Shown piece after piece: positions 7,512-14,873 of a stretch of DNA of 64,000 nucleotides. Below the pieces are notes generated by a model that saw only the letters and a program-made list of their open reading frames with translations, had not been told where the DNA came from and searched no databases. The translations under genes and the position numbers were made by a program. Source of the DNA: JADLHS01 sp039806955 (lineage in GTDB: Bacteria > Verrucomicrobiota > Verrucomicrobiia > Limisphaerales > JADLHS01); contig JBDHQI010000003.1 in assembly GCA_039806955.1 (NCBI GenBank), positions 134,197 to 198,196 of the forward strand, given 5' to 3'. Numbering within the stretch: the first letter of the stretch is position 1; each line of letters opens with the position of its first letter.

Positions 7512-9670
7512 ACTCGAACATCGAAACCTTCAAATACGACAATCGCATTGTCCGCGCGTTTGCGATCGCCACCATCATCTGGGGCATCGTGGGCTTCAGC
7601 GCGGGCCTGTTAATCGCCTGCCAGTTGTTCTGGCCAGATCTGAACCTGAACCTGCAATTCACCACGTTCGGACGGCTACGGCCGTTGCACACCAACGCGG
7701 TGATTTTCGCGTTTGTTGGCAACGGCATGTTCACGGGCATTTATTATTCGCTGCAACGGTTGTGCAAGGCGCGGATGTTCAGCGATTTCTTGAGCTGGGC
7801 GAATTTCTGGGGCTGGCAGGCGATCATCGTGGGGGCGGCCATTACGCTGCCGCTCGGGTTGACCACGAGCAAGGAATACGCGGAACTCGAATGGCCGATT
7901 GATATTGCCATCACGCTGGTGTGGGTGTTTTTCACGATCAATCTGATCGGCACGATTTTGAAGCGCCGCGAGAAACATCTTTACGTGGCCATCTGGTTTT
8001 ACATCGCCACGGCCATCACGGTGGCGTTGTTGCACATCGTCAACTCGCTGGAAGTGCCGGCGACCGCGTTCAAGAGCTATTCGATTTATGCCGGCGTGCA
8101 GGATGCGTTGGTGCAATGGTGGTATGGCCACAACGCCGTCGCGTTCTTCCTCACCACGCCGTATCTCGGGCTGATGTATTACTTTCTGCCGAAAGCGGCG
8201 GAGCGACCGGTATTCAGTTACCGGCTTTCCATCATCCATTTCTGGGCGTTGATCTTCATCTACATCTGGGCCGGGCCGCATCATCTGCTCTATACGGCGC
8301 TGCCGGATTGGGCGCAATCGCTCGGCATGGTGTTCAGTGTGATGCTCATCGCGCCGAGTTGGGGCGGCATGTTGAACGGGTTGCTCACGTTGCGCGGCGC
8401 GTGGGATAGGGTCCGCACCGAGCCGATGTTGAAATTCATGGTCGTGGCCTTGACCGCGTATGGCATGGCAACGCTGGAAGGGCCGGTGCTGGCGATCAAA
8501 TCGGTGAATTCGCTGTCGCATTACACCGACTGGACCATTGCCCATGTCCACACCGGCGCGCTGGGGTGGAACGGTTTTCTGACCTTCTCAATGTTGTACT
8601 GGCTGTTCCCACGGTTGTGGAACACGAAGTTGTATTCCGTCAAACTGGCCAACTGGCATTTTTGGATCGCGCTGTTGGGCATGATGTTTTACGTCGTGCC
8701 GATGTATGCCTCCGGCATTACGCAAGGTTTGATGTGGAAACAATTCACCAAGGAAGGCTTCCTGCAATATCCGAACTTCCTGGAAACGGTCCTGCAAATC
8801 GTGCCGCTTTACAAATTGCGCGCCCTCGGCGGTTCGCTCTACATCATCGGCGCGCTCCTGATGGTCTATAATCTCTGGCGCACCGCCCGGGCGGGTAAGT
8901 TTGAGCCGGAAACCGAAGCACAAGCGGCGGTCGTCGCCAAGCCCACCCATCACGCTGCTGATGATCCGTGGAAACATCGCTGGCTGGAGGCGAAACCGCT
9001 GACGCTCACGGTGCTGGCGTTTGTGGCGGTGTTGATCGGCGGTTTGATTGAAATGGTACCGATGTTTCTCGTGAAGGAAAACGTGCCGACCATCACGAGT
9101 GTGAAACCTTACACGCCGCTCGAAGTGTTGGGCCGTGATATCTATATCCGCGAAGGGTGCGTCGGTTGCCACTCACAGATGGTGCGCCCGTTTCGCAGCG
9201 AGACGGAGCGTTACGGCGAATACTCGAAGGCGGGCGAATTTGTCTTCGAACATCCGTTCCTCTGGGGCAGCAAACGCACCGGGCCGGATTTGCATCGCCT
9301 TGGCGGCAAGTATCCCGACGCATGGCATTACAATCACATGGATGATCCGCGCAGCACATCGCCCGGCTCGGTCATGCCGCGCTATCCATGGTTGTTGACG
9401 CAGACGCTGGAGACAAATTCGCTGCCAGCGCGTTTGAAAGCGTTACGCAAAGTCGGTGTGCCGTATCCGGATGGCTATGAACATGGCGCCGCGCAAAAGG
9501 ATTTGGTCAAGCAGGCCAACGCGATTGTGATCGGGTTGAAAGTCGGGGCTGTGGAGAATGCCATGGCCGACAAGGAGATCGTCGCCCTGATCGCCTATCT
9601 GCAACGCTTGGGCAAAGACATCAAAGCCGCTCCGGCGGAAACCACTACGACGTCTGAAACCGCGCTATGA
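7508..9670 (+). CDS. ccoNO: cbb3-type cytochrome c oxidase, fused subunits I and II (CcoNO)
   Basis: A 720-residue fusion of the catalytic haem-copper subunit CcoN and the monohaem cytochrome c subunit CcoO. The N-terminal ~470 residues carry the multi-helix CcoN core: LHTNAVIF (haem b ligand region, about 60), WYGHNAVAFF and WAGPHHLLYT (CuB/high-spin haem region) and IAHVHTGALGWNGF. A linker (about 470-500) leads to a further membrane segment and the CcoO domain with CVGCH at about 551-555, then MVRPFRSETERYG and GPDLHRLGGKYPD, which are CcoO signatures. It reduces oxygen to water at high affinity and pumps protons. Separate ccoN and ccoO genes are the rule in proteobacteria; the fusion is known in Bacteroidota-like operons. 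Confidence 0.95.
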   Translation: MNSNIETFKYDNRIVRAFAIATIIWGIVGFSAGLLIACQLFWPDLNLNLQFTTFGRLRPLHTNAVIFAFVGNGMFTGIYYSLQRLCKARMFSDFLSWANFWGWQAIIVGAAITLPLGLTTSKEYAELEWPIDIAITLVWVFFTINLIGTILKRREKHLYVAIWFYIATAITVALLHIVNSLEVPATAFKSYSIYAGVQDALVQWWYGHNAVAFFLTTPYLGLMYYFLPKAAERPVFSYRLSIIHFWALIFIYIWAGPHHLLYTALPDWAQSLGMVFSVMLIAPSWGGMLNGLLTLRGAWDRVRTEPMLKFMVVALTAYGMATLEGPVLAIKSVNSLSHYTDWTIAHVHTGALGWNGFLTFSMLYWLFPRLWNTKLYSVKLANWHFWIALLGMMFYVVPMYASGITQGLMWKQFTKEGFLQYPNFLETVLQIVPLYKLRALGGSLYIIGALLMVYNLWRTARAGKFEPETEAQAAVVAKPTHHAADDPWKHRWLEAKPLTLTVLAFVAVLIGGLIEMVPMFLVKENVPTITSVKPYTPLEVLGRDIYIREGCVGCHSQMVRPFRSETERYGEYSKAGEFVFEHPFLWGSKRTGPDLHRLGGKYPDAWHYNHMDDPRSTSPGSVMPRYPWLLTQTLETNSLPARLKALRKVGVPYPDGYEHGAAQKDLVKQANAIVIGLKVGAVENAMADKEIVALIAYLQRLGKDIKAAPAETTTTSETAL

Positions 9671-9692
9671 ATATTCCATCACCCCGCTGGCG

Positions 9693-9766
9693 CCGTTGCC
9701 ACGTTAAAATGTTAAATCATTGCAACGGGAACGCACGATCTCATTGTAACAATGCAACCATTTAAC
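9693..9766. repeat. Short AT-rich inverted repeats between ccoNO and ccoQ
   Basis: CCGTTGC (9693-9699) pairs with GCAACGG (9722-9728) around a TTAAAATGTTAAAT loop. Immediately after it lies the perfect palindrome CATTGTAACAATG (9742-9754) and then CCATTTAACG. The two halves (CGTTAAAATGTTAAAT... and, reversed, CGTTAAATGG...) resemble each other, so the whole 74 bases form an imperfect inverted repeat. It fills the only sizeable gap between oxidase structural genes and could be a mobile palindrome or an mRNA stability hairpin. Confidence 0.45.
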
Positions 9767-9773
9767 GACTACC

Positions 9774-9971
9774 ATGATTAAAAACGTTCTCACTGACATC
9801 GGGGGCATCGGGTTGTATGGGGTGATCTCCATCTGCCTGTTTTTTGCCGTGTTTACCGGGATGCTCATCTGGGCGTGCCGCATGAAAAAATCGTTTGCAC
9901 AAAAAATGAGCGCGTGCCCGTTGGATGACGGGGAAATGCGATCATCCCAGAAAGGAGTTTCCCATGAATGA
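9774..9971 (+). CDS. ccoQ: CcoQ-like small subunit of cbb3 oxidase
   Basis: A 65-residue protein with one membrane segment (GVISICLFFAVFTGMLIWA) and a short basic tail, matching the size and topology of CcoQ/FixQ, which stabilises the cbb3 complex. Sequence alone is weakly diagnostic for this family; the assignment rests mainly on position between ccoNO and ccoP. The tail is longer than usual and contains the region where the ribosome-binding site and start of ccoP lie; the two genes overlap by 8 bases. Confidence 0.75.
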   Translation: MIKNVLTDIGGIGLYGVISICLFFAVFTGMLIWACRMKKSFAQKMSACPLDDGEMRSSQKGVSHE

Positions 9972-10551
9972 CAATTCCCCCGAGGTAAAGGTGATGGATC
10001 ACGAGGCGGATGGCATCAAGGAACTGGACAATCTGCTGCCGCGCTGGTGGGTGTGGTTGTTCAACCTCACCATTGCGTTCGCCGTGGTTTACATGGTCTA
10101 TTATCACGTCGTCAAGGCGGGCGACCTGTCCGCGGCGGAATACACCAAGGAATGGAAGCGGGGTGAGGAGGTCAAGCACGCCTCCATCGCAAAGTTTGAA
10201 GCGGGCATCGCATCGTTGACCCCTTCCGCCGACAAGCTGGTGTTGGCCGACGGACATAACCTGTTCCTCACCCATTGCGCGCCGTGTCACCGACCCGATG
10301 GCGGCGGGTTGGTCGGTCCTAATCTATGCGATGATTACTGGATTCATGGCTCGAACTACGTGGACAGCGTGAAGACGATCATCAACGGCGTGCCGGCGAA
10401 GGGCATGTTGGCTTGGCGCGGCGTAATGAACCCCGACCAGATCAAGGCGGTGAGCAGTTACATCTACACGTTGCGCGGCACGAATCCGAAGAATCCCAAG
10501 CCCCCCGAGAACACCGTGCCCGCGCCGACGGGGCCGAGTGATTTTGAATGA
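9964..10551 (+). CDS. ccoP: cbb3 oxidase subunit III, mono-haem CcoP
   Basis: Membrane-anchored cytochrome c of 195 residues that passes electrons to CcoNO. Start ATG 9964 is chosen because AAAGGAG lies 7 bases ahead and because the CcoP N-terminal signature DGIKELDNLLPRWWVW follows. One membrane helix (about 30-50) is followed by a single haem site CAPCH (about 105-109) and a Met-containing loop (PAKGMLAWRG). Classical CcoP is about 300 residues with two CxxCH sites; only one is present here, so this is the short mono-haem form. The C-terminus is Pro-rich (PKNPKPPENTVPAPTGP). It overlaps ccoQ by 8 bases. Confidence 0.9.
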   Translation: MNDNSPEVKVMDHEADGIKELDNLLPRWWVWLFNLTIAFAVVYMVYYHVVKAGDLSAAEYTKEWKRGEEVKHASIAKFEAGIASLTPSADKLVLADGHNLFLTHCAPCHRPDGGGLVGPNLCDDYWIHGSNYVDSVKTIINGVPAKGMLAWRGVMNPDQIKAVSSYIYTLRGTNPKNPKPPENTVPAPTGPSDFE

Positions 10552-10694
10552 AAACTCCAAGCGCCAACAACCCGGCTTCAGAGAAGCGCCAAGCTTTAAG
10601 CGCCAAACCTGTCGGGACGTTTCGACAGCCCGGTTTGGCGTTTGGGATTTGGATATTCTCTGAAGGTTGGAGCTTGGAGATTGGAGCTTTTTCG
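10552..10694. repeat. Long imperfect palindrome (GCGCCAA/CTCCAAGC type) between ccoP and ccoG
   Basis: Nested inverted arms span the gap. GGCTTCAGAGAA (10574-10585) pairs with TTCTCTGAAG (10656-10665). AAGCGCCAAACC (about 10598-10609) pairs with GGTTTGGCGTTT (10632-10643). Outside these, CTCCAAGCGCCAAC mirrors GGAGCTTGGAGATTGGAG. The total is about 140 bases and could fold into one long hairpin. A shorter relative lies at 13431-13497. The element ends just before the ccoG start, so TTG 10667 lies inside the repeat and is unlikely to be the true start. Confidence 0.6.
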
Positions 10695-10696
10695 TC

Positions 10697-12163
10697 GTGA
10701 CTCCCTCCCCGCAAAAACCACCCTCCGGACCCGATCCGCTCCAAGCCTCACAGCAGGCGGATTGGGAAAATTTTCGTGATCATCTGACGACCGCAGACAA
10801 GCAGGGGCGGCGACAGTGGGTTTATGCCAAGAAGCCAAAAGGGAAATGGACGGATCGCCGCACCTGGCTGAGTTGGTTGCTCATCGGCATCATGTTTGCC
10901 GGGCCGTTCATCAAATTGAATGGCGGTAATCCGTTGCTCATGATCAATGTGGTTGAAGGCCGGTTTTCGATTCTCGGGCAACTGTTCTGGCCGCAGGACA
11001 TGATCATTTTCGCCGTCGCGTTGCTGATTTTCATCACGGGCATCATCGTGTTCACCACGGCGTTCGGGCGGTTGTGGTGCGGCTGGACCTGTCCACAGAC
11101 CGTGATGATGGAAATGGTCTTTCGCAAGATCGAGTATCTCATCGAAGGCGACGCGGTGGAACAACGGCGGCTCGCGGCGGCCCCGTGGACCGCGCGCAAA
11201 GTGGCCAAAAAGACGCTCAAGCTCGGCGTGTTCTTCGTGCTGTCCTTCATCATCGGCAACACGCTGCTCGCGTACATCATCGGCAGCGATGAACTCATCA
11301 AGATCATCACGGACGATCCGCGCGAGCATGTCAGCGGGCTGGTGTTCATGATTTTGTTCACGCTCTTGTTCTTCGCCATTTTCGCGCGTTTTCGCGAGCA
11401 GGCCTGCACGTTCATCTGCCCGTATGGCCGGTTGCAATCCACGATGCTGGATGAAAACACATTGATCGTAGCCTACGACCAAAAACGCGGTGAAAAGCGG
11501 GGCAAGCTCAAGGCCAGCCAGCCGTCGGGCCAACGCGCCGCGGAAGGGAAGGGCGATTGCGTGGACTGCCACCAGTGCGTCGTGGTCTGTCCGACGGGCA
11601 TTGACATTCGCAATGGTGTGCAGATGGAATGTGTGCATTGTACGGCGTGCATTGACGCGTGCGATGCGGTGATGGATAAAGTTGGCTCGCCGCGTGGATT
11701 GATTCGTTATGCGTCCCTGAACAGCATTGAGAAGGGCGAGGCGTTCCATTTTACATCCCGCATGAAGCTTTATGCGGTGGTGTTGACCGGCCTGGTGGCG
11801 TTATTTCTCGCGCTGGTGTTCACTCGTCCGGCGGTGGAGGCAATGTTGTTGCGGGCGCCCGGGTCGTTGTTCATGTCGTCCGCGGTGGGCGAGATTGAAA
11901 ATCTGTACACCCTCAAGCTGGTGAACAAAACGATGCGTGAACTCTCGGTGGAATTGCGCCTGGAGGGCGATGCGGGAAAACTGGAGGTGATGGGCGACAA
12001 AAAACTTCTCGTTCCCGCCGGCCAACTTAAGGAAACGTCGGTGTTGATCCAGATGCCGGAGCAAGTATTGACGGGCGCGGCGACAAAAATCCGGATTGGT
12101 GTCTATTCCGGCGGAAAGAAGATGCAGACGGTGAAAACGGTTTTTGTGGGGCCCAGAAAGTGA
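10697..12163 (+). CDS. ccoG: CcoG/RdxA-type iron-sulfur assembly protein for cbb3 oxidase
   Basis: Membrane ferredoxin-like protein of 488 residues; CcoG is a copper reductase that helps load CuB of cbb3 oxidase. Start GTG 10697 is preferred because the upstream in-frame TTG lies inside a palindrome. Visible parts are several membrane segments, the CcoG motif WCGWTCPQTVMMEMVF, the second conserved motif RFREQACTFICPYGR, then two 4Fe-4S clusters (CVDCHQCVVVCP and CVHCTACIDACD), a further membrane segment and a C-terminal immunoglobulin-like domain typical of CcoG. The stop overlaps or abuts fixH. Confidence in the family is high; the start is less certain. Confidence 0.93.
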   Translation: MTPSPQKPPSGPDPLQASQQADWENFRDHLTTADKQGRRQWVYAKKPKGKWTDRRTWLSWLLIGIMFAGPFIKLNGGNPLLMINVVEGRFSILGQLFWPQDMIIFAVALLIFITGIIVFTTAFGRLWCGWTCPQTVMMEMVFRKIEYLIEGDAVEQRRLAAAPWTARKVAKKTLKLGVFFVLSFIIGNTLLAYIIGSDELIKIITDDPREHVSGLVFMILFTLLFFAIFARFREQACTFICPYGRLQSTMLDENTLIVAYDQKRGEKRGKLKASQPSGQRAAEGKGDCVDCHQCVVVCPTGIDIRNGVQMECVHCTACIDACDAVMDKVGSPRGLIRYASLNSIEKGEAFHFTSRMKLYAVVLTGLVALFLALVFTRPAVEAMLLRAPGSLFMSSAVGEIENLYTLKLVNKTMRELSVELRLEGDAGKLEVMGDKKLLVPAGQLKETSVLIQMPEQVLTGAATKIRIGVYSGGKKMQTVKTVFVGPRK

Positions 12164-12171
12164 GGCAGCTT

Positions 12172-12660
12172 ATGACCAAACCATCTTATAATCCCTGGCC
12201 AATCAGCATCGTGGGGTTCTTCGTGCTCGCCATCGCTTTTTTCACCGGATTTGTCGGCTGGGCGATGCGGCAACGTGAAGATTTGGTTGCGGCGGATTAT
12301 TACGAACGCGAGGTGCGGTATCAAACTCAGCTTGATTCCCTGAACCGCTCACAGGCGGTGGCCGCGAAAGTCGTGGTGACTTTTGAACCGGCGCATCAGA
12401 CCATCATCATCACCCTTCCGGAAGCTCAAGCTGCCGGAGCGATCGGCCGCGTGCATTTGTATCGGCCCTCCGATGCGCGACTGGATCGGGACGTGCCGCT
12501 GGCGTTGACGGTGGATGGCTCGCAACGGCTCGATGCCCGGCAGATGGCGGACGGTTTGTGGAAGGTCCGCGTGACGTGGACTGCCAACGGGCAGGAATAC
12601 TTTTTGGAGCAACCCGTCATTGTGACCGGAGCGCCACTCTCTGATCCGGCGCGAAGTTGA
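12172..12660 (+). CDS. ccoH: FixH/CcoH-family oxidase assembly protein
   Basis: A 162-residue protein with one N-terminal membrane segment (WPISIVGFFVLAIAFFTGFV) and a periplasmic domain; the pattern AADYYEREVRYQ just after the helix is characteristic of FixH/CcoH, which assists cbb3 maturation. I start at ATG 12172, which has GAGG six bases ahead; a GTG at 12160 overlapping the ccoG stop is the alternative. It follows ccoG directly and precedes safE, the usual order. Confidence 0.87.
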   Translation: MTKPSYNPWPISIVGFFVLAIAFFTGFVGWAMRQREDLVAADYYEREVRYQTQLDSLNRSQAVAAKVVVTFEPAHQTIIITLPEAQAAGAIGRVHLYRPSDARLDRDVPLALTVDGSQRLDARQMADGLWKVRVTWTANGQEYFLEQPVIVTGAPLSDPARS

Positions 12661-12673
12661 GAGATTGAAACGT

Positions 12674-12696
12674 GCCGGGTCGGGGCCCGGCGCTCC
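12674..12696. repeat. Single REP palindrome between ccoH and safE
   Basis: GCCGGG and CCCGGC flank a short loop (12674-12691) followed by GCTCC. On the minus strand the unit begins GGAGCGCCGGGCCCCGACC, the same head and core as the REP arm at 5679-5701. This appears to be a single (unpaired) member of the family, lying 8 bases before the likely safE start. Confidence 0.55.
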
Positions 12697-12703
12697 TGAA
12701 GAT

Positions 12704-13393
12704 ATGCAACTCTGGACCGCCTTTTTGCTCGGCTTCGTGGGCAGCGCCCACTGTGCCGGCATGTGCGGGCCGCTGGCGCTGGCCTTGCCGCATTGGGGAC
12801 GCGGGCGGAGTTCGTTTCTCCTCGGACGATTACTTTACAATTTCGGGCGCATTATCACTTATGCTTTGATGGGTGCGGCGTTTGGTTTGCTGGGGCAGGG
12901 CGTCGCGCTGGCAGGCTTGCAACGATGGGTTTCCCTCGGGTTGGGCGCGCTGATTCTCATCGGGGTGTTTGTTTCTCCACGCTTCGCAAATAAAGTGCCT
13001 GTCACGCGCGGCGTGAACTGGTTGAAAGCAACGCTCGGCGCGCTGTTCCAACGTCGCGCCTTGCCCGCAATGTTCGGTATCGGCCTGCTGAACGGTTTGT
13101 TGCCGTGCGGTTTGGTTTATGTGGCTTGTGCCGCGGCGACAGCGACGGGGGATGTGTTGTCCGGGATGCGTTATATGATCGCGTTTGGCGCGGGCACGTT
13201 GCCGCTGTTGCTGGCGATTTCGTTGCTGGGAACGAAGCTGCAATTCGCGTTGCGCTTCAAACTGCAGCGGCTGATTCCTGTGAGCCTTGCGCTGGTGGGA
13301 ATGTTGTTGCTGTTGCGCGGTATGGCGCTGGGGATTCCCTATCTCAGCCCCAAACTTCCGCCACAGCCGGACGCGGGGATGGTTTGCCATTGA
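12704..13393 (+). CDS. SafE/TauE-like membrane protein of the cco operon
   Basis: Integral membrane protein of 229 residues with about six helices. The opening GFVGSAHCAGMCGPLALAL is the hallmark of the sulfite-exporter TauE/SafE-like proteins that close many cbb3 operons and are thought to act in copper handling rather than sulfite export. The second half repeats the theme with GLLNGLLPCGLVYVA. ATG 12704 is chosen because it puts MQLWTAFLLGF at the N-terminus; the 13 upstream in-frame codons would read through the REP at 12674-12696. Last recognisable gene of the cco operon. Confidence 0.88.
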   Translation: MQLWTAFLLGFVGSAHCAGMCGPLALALPHWGRGRSSFLLGRLLYNFGRIITYALMGAAFGLLGQGVALAGLQRWVSLGLGALILIGVFVSPRFANKVPVTRGVNWLKATLGALFQRRALPAMFGIGLLNGLLPCGLVYVACAAATATGDVLSGMRYMIAFGAGTLPLLLAISLLGTKLQFALRFKLQRLIPVSLALVGMLLLLRGMALGIPYLSPKLPPQPDAGMVCH

Positions 13394-13430
13394 TTTTGTC
13401 GGAGCCGACGCAAGGCAACTCATTTTTGCG

Positions 13431-13497
13431 AAGCGCCAAATTTCGAGCTTCAAATCACAACTCGCACCGGCATTGCGGCGTTTGGAATTTGGCGTCG
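13431..13497. repeat. Imperfect palindrome related to the 10552-10694 element
   Basis: AAGCGCCAAATTTCGAGC (13431-13448) is mirrored by GCGGCGTTTGGAATTTGGCG (from about 13475), whose complement reads CGCCAAATTCCAAACGCCGC. The GCGCCAA core is the same as in the larger palindrome between ccoP and ccoG, so two members of this repeat type occur within 3 kb. Confidence 0.5.
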
Positions 13498-13751
13498 GAA
13501 AAGCGTTTCGCGACGTGGATGCGTTGCTCGCGGAGACGGACCGGGCGACGTCGCCTTTGTTGCCAGTGCTGTTTTTCGAGCGTGGGCAGGATTGGGTGGA
13601 AAAGCTGCGTGGTTTGCGGGAGCAGATTGCCGCGCGCGACGTTTTGTTGCAGGAACTGCAAGCCGGGGACGCAACGTGGGAAACGGCCGCACTCAAACCG
13701 ACCGGCGTCTGGTTGCGCCTCTGGCGGTTGCGCAGTTTTTATGATCGTTAG
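13473..13751 (+). CDS. Possible small protein or gene remnant downstream of safE
   Basis: A frame open through 13751 gives about 92 residues from TTG 13473. Its second half looks protein-like (FFERGQDWVEKLRGLREQ, LQAGDATWETAALKPTGVW) and amphipathic. There is no ATG, no ribosome-binding site and the 5' part coincides with a palindrome, so this may be the surviving 3' end of a gene whose start was replaced by the repeat. No family recognised. Confidence 0.3.
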   Translation: MRRLEFGVGKAFRDVDALLAETDRATSPLLPVLFFERGQDWVEKLRGLREQIAARDVLLQELQAGDATWETAALKPTGVWLRLWRLRSFYDR

Positions 13752-13793
13752 CTGGCGCAGATCCGGGAACGAGTGGTACAACTTTCTTTTTGA

Positions 13794-14573
13794 ATGATGA
13801 AGAATATAGCTGCGATGGCTGCGGTCCCCGGAAACAGGCGGTATCTTTGCTCCGTGTTGCTTGGGGCGCTTGTGATTTTGCTGTCGCGAAACACATCGGC
13901 GGGCGAAGAAGCCTGGGTCGCCGCGTTGCGACAAATGCCGTTGATCAATAGCGTTGCTGTGCTGAACCGCACCAATTGCGCGCAAGTAGTGCTCGGCAGT
14001 TTCCAATCCAACGCCACGGCCAAGGCGCTGATTTTCATGCCGGGAGCAACGGATGAATTGTATTTTTTCAAACGCGTTAAAGTCGCCGTGACCAATGTCC
14101 AGCCCAGTGTGTGGGACGCAATGGAGGCGCTGACCAACCAATCGCCGCTCCGGCTCGCGTTTCAATCGCCGTTTGTGTTGTTGTACTCGGGGGAGGACGT
14201 CCTGCCCTTGGATTACACCATCAAACATGAACGCACGCAGAAGAAGTTGATGCGCGCCAAACCCCTGGCGCACGTGGAATCGCTGGATCGGGATTGGTCG
14301 CACTTGTTGCGCCTGATTAAAAATCAGGTTCCTGCGGTGTTGATTCCTTACGAGGGCACGATTGGGTCGTGGCATTTTTACCGACATACTTTTGCCGGTT
14401 GGAATCTGACGCCGTGGGAAGTGCTGGAGGCCGCCGCCTACGCCGGTAAAACCAGATTCACTGTAGTCCGCAACGGAGTCGTGTTCGAGGTGGACCCGCG
14501 AATGGGTGAACTGCCGGATTTGAATCGTTCCCCCCGGGCCGTGACCGGGATTTTCCCGGGGAAAATTTTTTGA
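13794..14573 (+). CDS. Exported protein of unknown function
   Basis: A 259-residue protein beginning MMKNIAAMAAVPGNRRYLCS followed by a hydrophobic segment (VLLGALVILLS), so probably exported or inner-membrane anchored. The rest contains no motif I recognise: a block with WDAMEALTNQSPLRLAF, then LPLDYTIKHERTQKK and a C-terminal VVRNGVVFEVDPRMGELPD. It is separated from the cco operon by the doubtful frame above, and a strong terminator lies about 260 bases downstream. Function not assigned. Confidence 0.6.
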   Translation: MMKNIAAMAAVPGNRRYLCSVLLGALVILLSRNTSAGEEAWVAALRQMPLINSVAVLNRTNCAQVVLGSFQSNATAKALIFMPGATDELYFFKRVKVAVTNVQPSVWDAMEALTNQSPLRLAFQSPFVLLYSGEDVLPLDYTIKHERTQKKLMRAKPLAHVESLDRDWSHLLRLIKNQVPAVLIPYEGTIGSWHFYRHTFAGWNLTPWEVLEAAAYAGKTRFTVVRNGVVFEVDPRMGELPDLNRSPRAVTGIFPGKIF

Positions 14574-14829
14574 CGCGGAGACAGCAAAGACAAATTTTTG
14601 TCCGCGAACGGGACAAGCAAACCGTGATCAAATCGAATTTTCCGCGAGTGCTGGTGCTGGTATATGGATTGCTTTTTGAGCGGCATGAAAATGCGAAGCG
14701 CGACTCTCTCCGAGGTGGTTTCGCATTTCTTTCCGGTTGCGCCTCAGCGCGTAAACGAAAGCCCCATCATAGCTCCGCTAGTTACGTATCGGGCGCAGGC
14801 CTGATATTCTTCTCTACTGGGTTTGGTTT
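14574..14829. other. Untranslated 256-base stretch before a strong terminator
   Basis: No convincing coding frame. The stretch contains short self-complementary pieces (for example GCGCC near 14741 with GGGCGC near 14790) and leads straight into the terminator at 14830, so it is either a long 3' UTR of the 13794 gene or a small RNA gene. I could not match it to tmRNA, 6S or RNase P RNA by eye. Confidence 0.3.
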
Positions 14830-14864
14830 CTGGGGGCTGGCTCGCACCAGCCCCCAGTTTTTTT
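14830..14864 (+). terminator. Rho-independent terminator
   Basis: Perfect 11-base stem CTGGGGGCTGG (14830-14840) and CCAGCCCCCAG (14847-14857) with a six-base loop, followed by seven T. The T-tract is on the + side, so it ends rightward transcription. It lies just beyond the end of the leftward GH57 gene and separates the convergent units. Confidence 0.9.
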
Positions 14865-14873
14865 ATCCACCGA

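Noticed and set aside
10748..11749. Long open frame on the minus strand (333 codons)
   Set aside because: It lies wholly antisense to ccoG, is very rich in His, Arg, Glu and Asp with no recognisable motifs, and is explained by codon bias of the real gene.
14574..14829. tmRNA, 6S RNA or RNase P RNA
   Set aside because: No tRNA-like ends, no CCA region, no clear 6S closing stem and no conserved RNase P core strings could be found by eye.
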